64,000 bases of DNA from Porodaedalea pini (taxonomy: Eukaryota; Basidiomycota; Agaricomycetes; Hymenochaetales; Hymenochaetaceae). The DNA lies in the NCBI GenBank assembly GCA_002794775.1, contig NBAY01000116.1, forward strand, positions 21,298 to 85,297, read 5' to 3'. Below the pieces are notes generated by a model. That model ran no database searches. It had not been told where the DNA came from and was given only the letters and a program-made list of their open reading frames with translations. This document shows positions 57,437-64,000 of the stretch, one piece after another; position 1 is the first letter of the stretch, and each line of letters starts with the position of its first letter. The position numbers and the translations under genes were made by a program.

Positions 57437-58236
57437 TCGCCTCTGTTTGTTTCAGTATTTCGTGGTTTTGTTTTGCATTTGTACATCGCATTTAGACACT
57501 TATCATATTATATCATCATGCATAGATATGCATAATTAATTGACACTCCAGTATTGGCCTTCTTCTGACCAAACTTTAGACTGTTTTGTGTGCTGACGAC
57601 TTTGAATCGTAAGATGCCTTGATTTACTCTAGACTGCAAAGTTTGTCTTCATTTCAAAGGCCCACTTACATAACATAATACTTAGCGGCAAATCGAGAAG
57701 TAGCACAACCCCATCGGACTACTCGATTTTCGAGCCCGCTGCAGGGAGACACTCACGTGCGGATATCAATAGAAAGTCGGAACGGTAATCATCAGCGAGC
57801 CTACTTTGTCTATCCATGACTTTGCAGAGAAACTATGCCTCCCCCTGTTTGCCACTTCTGCCCTCTAATGTACTTGCGGATGTCACTTGGCTGTTATGAA
57901 TTACCATTCATGTGGCACTATGCCTGCATTGTTAGCCGATGTTCAGCTTTGTATGGTGACCGACCTGCCCATAACCCGCCACGGTCTTGATGTTTACATG
58001 TTTGCATCCCACGACTATTAGTAAAAGCTACCGCAAAGGTGAAGAGCAACGGGCTCTCCCTGCTTTGCTTCCCTCCCTGTCTCTTCTTCTGCCCACCAGA
58101 TATAACGTCCCCCATTTGCCAAGCATTCTTCTTCATCGTGGCGACCCGTGCATATCGAAGCTTTCACCGCTCGGTGATCATCCCAGCTGTGGTCCCAGCT
58201 TGTCATTCAAGTCATCGGAAAGGAAAACGAAAACTC
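57437..58236. other. Intergenic, no recognised gene
   Basis: Nothing gene-like is recognised. The frame of the following F-box gene is open upstream to 58039, but that segment is unlike the family and is probably 5' untranslated. Confidence 0.5.
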
Positions 58237-59604
58237 ATGGACACGGATTTCGGCGAAGATAGGATTGAACCGATATTTACTCCTTCAGGGCCATGCGCCA
58301 TGCGCAAGCTGCCATCCGAGTTACTCAACGAAATATTCTTATGGACCTTGCCACCTGTGCCGTCCTTTAGAGCTGCGGAGAGCCCGTTGGTGTTGACTCA
58401 TGTGTGTAACTGGTGGCGAGAGTGTGCGGTTACGCAATCGGGGCTTTGGGATACAATTTATCTTCCTTCGCCCATTGAAGGACTCTCGTCTGGGATTGTA
58501 GGGCTCTGCAAAATCTGGCTAGAAAGATCGAGGGCCCGCCCATTATCGGTTGATTTCCACCTGGCCAGCGATTACCAACCATGGAAAATATCCGTGGATC
58601 ATGTCCTTGCTGTACAAGAGGTAGTGCGGATACTTGCCCCGCACGCGCACCGGATAACGAAGCTCCTGCGCATCTTTCCCCGTTTTCTTCTAGATGATCT
58701 ACGTTTGGAAGACATGACCAACCTAGACGATTTGTTTATCTGTGATATCTCAGACAATATTGCTGGACAGACACGCATCGCGCCACAAAGCTTCCAGGTT
58801 CCCGATACGCTGCGGTGCTTGTCTCTTAGGCAGACTTTCTTCGATATCAAAGTGTTTTCCTCACTCAGGCAAATTGCACATCTGGATCTGTGGCAGCTTC
58901 AAGGAGAAGGACAGATGTCGATTGGGACCTGCCTCAATCTTATGCGAGAACTAAATTGGCTAGAATCGTGCACGCTGGATGTCGCTCAGGGTGAATACAG
59001 TAGAGAAGTCTTGTTGCCGGAAATCCGTATGCCCAATCTCTCGTTCCTATTCATTTCTTGGGACTGGCTCGTCGATGTTGGACCCATCCTAGACGTCCTA
59101 CATACACCGAATCTCCGACGCCTCGGTCTAAGGGGCCCTCCACCGACTCGCCGCCAGTGGACCCATCTTCGGCGCTTCTTGAAGCGCGGCCGTCCTGCTC
59201 TCACACAACTCTCTATCAAGGAAGTCGGTTTTACCGACATCCAACTGCTCGACTGCCTGAGGCTCGTCCCTACGCTCACGAACCTCTCCCTGAGCCACTG
59301 CTCCGTCGACAGCACCTTCATCAAGGCGCTGCGCTTGGATCCCCGGGTCCCCGTTATGCATAACGTCCTGCCCATGCTCGAGTTCCTCTCCCTCGAGGCT
59401 TGCGACGATTTCGAAGTGAAGGACCTTATCGCAATGCTCAACACACGCGGGAAAAGCCGTCAGGTCCGCGCTCGCCGCCTGCGCGGCATCCGCCTGTCTT
59501 TCTGCAGGAGGATACTTGAGACGCATCGCAAGGACATCGAGAACTCCGGTATTGAGAACGTTATTGTCCGCGTCAACCGGTCTTCGCGAAATACACCTAG
59601 ATGA
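58237..59604 (+). CDS. F-box/LRR-like protein
   Basis: An intronless 455-residue protein. The F-box is near residues 23-70 (MRKLPSELLNEIFLWTLPPV, then LTHVCNWWRECAV and LWDTIYL). It is followed by leucine-rich segments (LRCLSLRQTFFDI, LAHLDLWQLQ-like, LRRLGLRGPPPT, LTNLSLSHCSVDS, LEFLSLEACDDF). Such proteins recruit substrates to SCF ubiquitin ligases through Skp1; the target is unknown. The start at 58237 (MDTDFGEDRIEP) is preferred over an upstream in-frame ATG at 58039, whose extra residues look non-coding. The next F-box gene, 950 bp downstream on the same strand, has the same layout (WLERSRARPLSVD against WVERSGEAPLDVD), so the two are tandem paralogues. Confidence 0.88.
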   Translation: MDTDFGEDRIEPIFTPSGPCAMRKLPSELLNEIFLWTLPPVPSFRAAESPLVLTHVCNWWRECAVTQSGLWDTIYLPSPIEGLSSGIVGLCKIWLERSRARPLSVDFHLASDYQPWKISVDHVLAVQEVVRILAPHAHRITKLLRIFPRFLLDDLRLEDMTNLDDLFICDISDNIAGQTRIAPQSFQVPDTLRCLSLRQTFFDIKVFSSLRQIAHLDLWQLQGEGQMSIGTCLNLMRELNWLESCTLDVAQGEYSREVLLPEIRMPNLSFLFISWDWLVDVGPILDVLHTPNLRRLGLRGPPPTRRQWTHLRRFLKRGRPALTQLSIKEVGFTDIQLLDCLRLVPTLTNLSLSHCSVDSTFIKALRLDPRVPVMHNVLPMLEFLSLEACDDFEVKDLIAMLNTRGKSRQVRARRLRGIRLSFCRRILETHRKDIENSGIENVIVRVNRSSRNTPR

Positions 59605-60555
59605 CTCGCTGTTCCCTATAGCTTTGAGTGGTTTGCTGAACAATGGAGTCTCGGTAGGGATTCTGTGCTCAAGGATGTTTGTCTGGAATTGCTTCTGATT
59701 TGGTATTCGCTCTCTCATCCGGCTGTACTCAATGCTGTTTTGCTTTCCATTCTGCTCCATAGTTTTTCATACATGGCTTTTGTGTTCATCCAACTGAACT
59801 GAACGCGTACAACTTAGACTCCCTACACTGTAGATACTCTGCATCATTTGTTATCATTATGGATTTCATTTCTTGCAAGCCGTGTGCGTCTACCTACAGA
59901 ACTAGCCCACGACAAGTAAACCGAATGAGCATGCAATAATAATAACAAAACACTTATAGTGGTGAATAGTCAGATTCGACCAGACGGAATATGGTCCGCG
60001 ATGCATTGTAAGGGATAGCGGCATTCAGTGTTTGATTCACTGACGCAGAACAGACTTTGCTCTTTGCTCTTTTCTGCAGAGCAGCAACAATCTCGACTGA
60101 ACTTTGGTCCCGGCAAAACTCGACGCCGGGGCACGCCGAGCTTTGCGGCCCCAATTCCAATTCCATTCCTTTGAATTCGCATACTCGGAACTCGTCAACC
60201 AATAGGGACTCGCAGCATCCGGTGGGTATTCCACGCAATACTGGGGTTGAGGCCATCATGGTGCAGACAAAGGATGCTGTCGTTCTGCATTCTTCGCATG
60301 GGAGGGCGAGAATTTGCGGGCTGACTGTGTGGAACAAAGTCGTGGTTGTCTTTGCGAGCGCAGAGTCAGAGGAGTTGTGATGCCGGGACACATATGAAAG
60401 GATATTGCCTCCCCCGCCGTGAGACGGGATCCTTCCAACCGAGAGAGAATATCGCAGGACGACGACAGCGTCCCCGAGAAACGAAAGAAAAGAAGAAGAA
60501 GAAAGGAAATAAAAACGATTGGATAAGATAGGATAGGATAGGACGGCAGAAGTGC
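59605..60555. other. Gap between the two F-box genes
   Basis: A minus-strand frame at 59954-60391 (145 residues, six cysteines, centre PCEECRTTASFVC) is long enough to be a gene, but no family is recognised and no introns are evident. A (GGATA)-type short tandem repeat lies at about 60523-60542, just before the next start codon. Confidence 0.35.
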
Positions 60556-62076
60556 ATGGACAATTCCGTATTCAGGCGTCTCCCCGCGGAGCTCATCAGC
60601 GAGGTCTTCCGGCACTGTCTGCCAGACAAGCCGAGTTTCTCCCCTCTCACAGCCCCGCTCGCGCTCACGCGGGTCTGCCACGCCTGGCGCACCATCGCGC
60701 TCGACTCGCCGCGCATCTGGGCGCGCGTCGTCGTTCCGGACTGGCAGGAGCTCCCGGCGAACGTCGGCGAGCTCGTGGAGCTGTGGGTCGAGCGCTCCGG
60801 CGAGGCCCCGCTCGATGTCGACATCAGCCTGTTCAACGAGGACGTGATGGTCTTGCCGGACTCCGCGACGCTGGAGGAGCTGCATAGTCTCCTCAGGGAG
60901 CTCCTTGCGTTCCTCGGGCCGCGACGCGCGCGGATACAGCGCTTCCGCGGCGTGTTCCCCGAGTTCCTCATGCGCGACGTAGGCGTGGCTGAGATGGTGA
61001 ACGCCGAGCATGTCTACTATTGCGGGATGCTGGGCGATAGGATGGCGCTGCAGGGCATGGAGGAAAACGAAGTCGAACTCTTGCAGACGAGGCTGGACCT
61101 GGGCCCGCCAAGGGAGTCGCTCCGGTCGCTCGCCATCTGCGGGTGCGCCGTAGACCTCGCATCTGTCAAGGTACAGACGCAGTTGACACATCTCGAGCTC
61201 CTCGACCTGCATCGCGGCGGCGACTTGTGCCAAGAGACCGCCTTTGAGATCATGCAAAGCTTGCCCGGGCTGAAGACGTGCATCATGGATCTCACGCGGT
61301 ACGAGCGGCAGGACTGGGTAGCGCCGAGCGAGCGCGTCGTTTTGGAGAACCTGGAGCTGCTCTTCCTCTCATGGGTCTTCCCCGCCGACGTCGATTTGCT
61401 CCTCGGCGGCATCGCAGCGCCAAAGTTAATCAAGCTCGGCTTGCGAGGCACCCCGATGGTCGCACAGCGGCCGTGGAACGGGCTACACAGTTTCCTCGAC
61501 GCCTCCAAGGCGCCAATCCAGCGCATCTCGCTCGGGGACTTCGGCTCCGTCGACGCGCAGCTCCTCAAATGCTTCTCCTGCTGCCCGGAGCTCGTGCACC
61601 TCACGATCAACCACAGCGAGATCCCCGACGCCGTGTTCCGCACCCTCACATGCACAGACGAGCTGTGGGACTCGCGGCTGCTGCCGAACCTCCAGATCTT
61701 CAACATGGGCGCGTGCGAGGGCTTCGCGCTCGAGAGCGTGCTGAATTTCCTGAAGAGCCGCGCGAAGGACGCGCCGGAGGGCGTGGTGAAGCTCACGGAG
61801 GCGGCGATCATGTACTGCATGGCGATTGTGCAAAAGCACGCGCCTGCGCTTGAAGAGTGCGGCGTGGAGAACTTGATCTTGGAGGCAGCCGAAGATGAGT
61901 CTGTGTATCCTTATGCGCGAGTCGTCGAGACGCACCGCGAGCTGCTTGCGATGCTATATCAAAATGATGAGGATGAGCTCCCACCCTTTCCAGATTTTGA
62001 CGATGAGGACGAGCAAGAGGGGGAGGAAACTGGTGAGACGGAACTCGAGGGAAACGAACAGGAAGAGACGCAATGA
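60556..62076 (+). CDS. F-box/LRR-like protein, tandem paralogue
   Basis: An intronless 506-residue protein. The F-box is at the very N-terminus (FRRLPAELISEVFRHCLPDK, then LTRVCHAWRTIAL and IWARVVV). Leucine-rich segments follow (LRSLAICGCAVDL, LTHLELLDLHRGG, LELLFLSWVF, LIKLGLRGTPMV, LLPNLQIFNMGACEGF). The last 40 residues are strongly acidic (DEDEQEGEETGETE), a feature absent from the upstream paralogue. GC content is clearly higher than in the upstream copy. It is probably an SCF substrate adaptor with unknown target. Confidence 0.9.
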   Translation: MDNSVFRRLPAELISEVFRHCLPDKPSFSPLTAPLALTRVCHAWRTIALDSPRIWARVVVPDWQELPANVGELVELWVERSGEAPLDVDISLFNEDVMVLPDSATLEELHSLLRELLAFLGPRRARIQRFRGVFPEFLMRDVGVAEMVNAEHVYYCGMLGDRMALQGMEENEVELLQTRLDLGPPRESLRSLAICGCAVDLASVKVQTQLTHLELLDLHRGGDLCQETAFEIMQSLPGLKTCIMDLTRYERQDWVAPSERVVLENLELLFLSWVFPADVDLLLGGIAAPKLIKLGLRGTPMVAQRPWNGLHSFLDASKAPIQRISLGDFGSVDAQLLKCFSCCPELVHLTINHSEIPDAVFRTLTCTDELWDSRLLPNLQIFNMGACEGFALESVLNFLKSRAKDAPEGVVKLTEAAIMYCMAIVQKHAPALEECGVENLILEAAEDESVYPYARVVETHRELLAMLYQNDEDELPPFPDFDDEDEQEGEETGETELEGNEQEETQ

Positions 62077-62521
62077 AGAGCGGCGCAAAGTGCAGTGAGG
62101 CAGATACAACATTCTTTCGGCATTCCTTTCACTTCTACGGCTTTGACACTTGTAGCATAGACAACATAACCTGAGTATACACGAAATTTCAGTTGAGCTC
62201 ATATACAATGTCATGTAGACCGTTTACCTGAGAGTTAATTGTGTACCCACTACTTTAAATCTACTCAACACTGCCGGCTGGGGCCTTTCTCAAAGTGACA
62301 CTCAGACACTCACAGAACGCATCCCTCATACTCGCCACCCGCTGACGCTAGACAAACATATCCACTTTTCAAGAGCATCTAAGAGCAGTTCGCCGGCTCA
62401 TCAAGCCGCGAGCGCTTTGTAAAACTTTGAAGAGCACACATCAATTGAAATGATATAACACACTCATTCACCTGCCAATACATCAGACAACTACACGGCG
62501 TGTAGGGAAGTGAACACTTAC
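62077..62521. other. Convergent intergenic region
   Basis: The 3' flanks of the F-box gene and the dioxygenase gene. No gene is recognised. Confidence 0.6.
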
Positions 62522-63787
62522 TCACTCATCTAGTTCCGCGCTAAGCACACGCATCCGATCTCGCACCGGGTCCTCCTCAAGATAACAGCCCTTTAACCAG
62601 CGACTCGCCTCTCCCTCCCTCTCTTCCTCACTTTCCCCGACCTCCTCGAACGCCGCTCGCCCATGAAGCACACGCCGGTTATCAAACACCACCGCATCGC
62701 CCTCCCTCAAGAGGCGTGTAACGCACGCCGCGGGATCGTCCAAGCGCTCCGCAAACGCAGCAAGCGCCCTCGTAGAACGCGCGCGGCGTATGCACGGGGA
62801 GGGGCGCCTGGAAAGGCGGGGAGTAGTTGATGCTCGTGATCGAGCCCTGCGAATGTGAGACCTCGAAAGTCGGATGCGAGTATTGCAAGTGGTGTCCGTC
62901 GTTGATGTAGTGGAAGGGCACGGGTGTGGTTGAGAGCTGGGCGAAGGCGGCCGGGGACGATGATTGGAGCTGTTGGCAGCATGGAGGGCGTCGACGAAGA
63001 GGGATTGGCCGCCGTGCACTCGATTTCGTAGGGAGTGGAGTATTTGGTAGCGTGGCGGTTCCTTGAAAGTAACTATATGCCATATTAGCTTTTCATTTAT
63101 TATTATTAAAAGATGGTACACACAGAAGATCCATGTGCAATCCCAAATCCAAGTTCGTATATGCGATATTCTTGCTATTCCGCACGTTCCGCACGTCCCA
63201 CGTCTCGCCATAGAACGTCCTCCGGATCTCTCCCAGCCGCGTCGCAAGTGCACGAAGCGCACATTTCGCATCGGACGTCTCCTGCGTCGGCACGCCCGTG
63301 AAGAACACCAGGCCGTCACGGAGGAGCTGCTTGTACACGCCCAGCAGCGTCTCGGGCTCGTCGAGCTCGGCGTATGGGATTGACGCGAGGGACGCGACTT
63401 GGGCGGCTGTCCATGGCTCGGGATGCACGTCGTGGTGGAAGGCAGAGAGCGCTAGGGCGAGGCGTGCTGCGCGAGGAAGGAGGCGGGGTAGAACGAGATG
63501 TGTCGGGAGTCAGGCGTCCATGAGACGCGCAGCCCGCCATCGACGGCCTCTGCTGACGCGGGCGCGACGCCTTGGGCGAAGTCGGACGAGCGGTGCAGCT
63601 TCTGGCGCGTCGACGGGTGCACGCACACCGGACACTGGCACGCGTCGCGCAGCCAGACGAATGGGAAGGAGGCACGCAGTGCAGGGATGGAGATGCCGTC
63701 ACGCCCAACGGCGATGGTAGAGAAAAGTCGTCGTAGCGGGGAACACCTCAACGCCTCGCGTGGCGCGCGGAGGTTGCGCAGGATCAT
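62522..63787 (-). CDS. Gamma-butyrobetaine dioxygenase-like (TauD fold), frameshifted
   Basis: The family hydroxylates gamma-butyrobetaine to L-carnitine (or trimethyllysine earlier in that pathway) using Fe(II), O2 and 2-oxoglutarate. The N-terminal zinc module is FVWLRDACQCPVCVHPSTRQK. The Fe site has LGLHMDLL (His-x-Asp) and the distal His in DNRRVLHGR near the end. Between these are EPPRYQILHSLRNRVHGGQS, then FHYINDGHHLQYSHPTFEV, then ALAAFAERLDDPAACVTRLL. These blocks do not share one frame: a base seems missing near 62977 and an extra base present near 62768. The splice junction near 63057-63110 also fits the family only with one more shift. This may be a pseudogene or assembly errors. 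An N-terminal FSTIAVGRDG after basic residues could be a mitochondrial presequence. Confidence 0.75.
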
Positions 63788-64000
63788 TGGTGGCGGCGGC
63801 GGCGGCGGCGGCGTGGAGGATATCGAGCAAGGGACGAACGAGAAAAGCTGTCAAGTGCGGAATGCATGGTGCCGCCGGTCATCCGCGAGTAAGTAGCCTG
63901 TGATTTAACCTGCGTTGTTGTGTTCGTCGTCAATATTAATGTTGTTGAACTCAAGTCGATTCGAGTCGTCGTAGGCGTCGTTGTAGACGCTCGCTGAGCT
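63788..64000. other. Upstream region with GGC microsatellite
   Basis: A run of eight GGC triplets or so lies at about 63791-63814, directly before the dioxygenase start. The last 100 bp are rich in GTCGTxG-type repeats and may be the edge of another gene outside the window. Confidence 0.5.

Overview
This window looks like nuclear DNA of an agaricomycete (mushroom-forming) fungus, possibly a polypore. The genes are split by many 45-80 bp GT..AG introns. They match familiar basidiomycete families: RPF2, UBP14, PLP2, Dicer, HAT1, F-box proteins, FunK1 kinases and gamma-butyrobetaine dioxygenase. The mobile DNA is also typical of such fungi (a chromodomain Ty3/gypsy element and an APE-type LINE with RNase H). 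The genus is my inference, not something read from the sequence.

Layout. 1-5180: no recognisable gene. 5181-14397: RPF2 (ribosome assembly) convergent with a UBP14-type deubiquitinase, then an uncharacterised acidic-tailed protein, a six-exon cysteine-rich mini-protein that contains a 12-nt microexon, and a small basic protein. 15801-16647: an 850-bp almost perfectly palindromic MITE. 17301-45516: one nested transposon complex. A LINE flanked by a 12-bp target duplication (ATGTATAAGCAC) was hit twice. A self-priming chromovirus (20834-27069, 413-bp LTRs differing at one base, 5-bp duplication GCGTC) sits inside its ORF2. A 15.66-kb palindromic element (29832-45495, 8-bp duplication ATATTATA) sits within about 10 bp of its 3' end. 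45662-64000: a decayed F-box gene, PLP2, Dicer, HAT1, a decayed FunK1 kinase, two tandem F-box/LRR genes and a gamma-butyrobetaine dioxygenase with frameshifts.

The most unusual object is the 15.66-kb palindrome. Its arms (about 7.8 and 7.6 kb) appear identical apart from a copy-number difference of exactly seven 32-bp units in a minisatellite and one homopolymer base. They surround a unique spacer of about 319 bp. Each arm carries broken pieces of four unrelated host genes: a polysaccharide-lyase-like gene, a PHO85-type cyclin, ribosomal protein eS6 and HSP90. Introns are retained, so the pieces were taken as DNA. The same nonsense codons occur in both arms. The ends carry a perfect 15-bp hairpin and a cluster of GGG-N4-CCC palindromes, and the minisatellite is built from the same motif type. 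No transposase is visible, so the element looks non-autonomous.

How the parts may work together. Any read-through transcript of the palindrome would fold into a multi-kilobase hairpin, a natural Dicer substrate, and an apparently intact Dicer gene starts about 3.4 kb beyond its right end. A transposon-borne hairpin that could direct small RNAs against its own host-gene sources is the main hypothesis here. It is inference from structure and needs small-RNA data.
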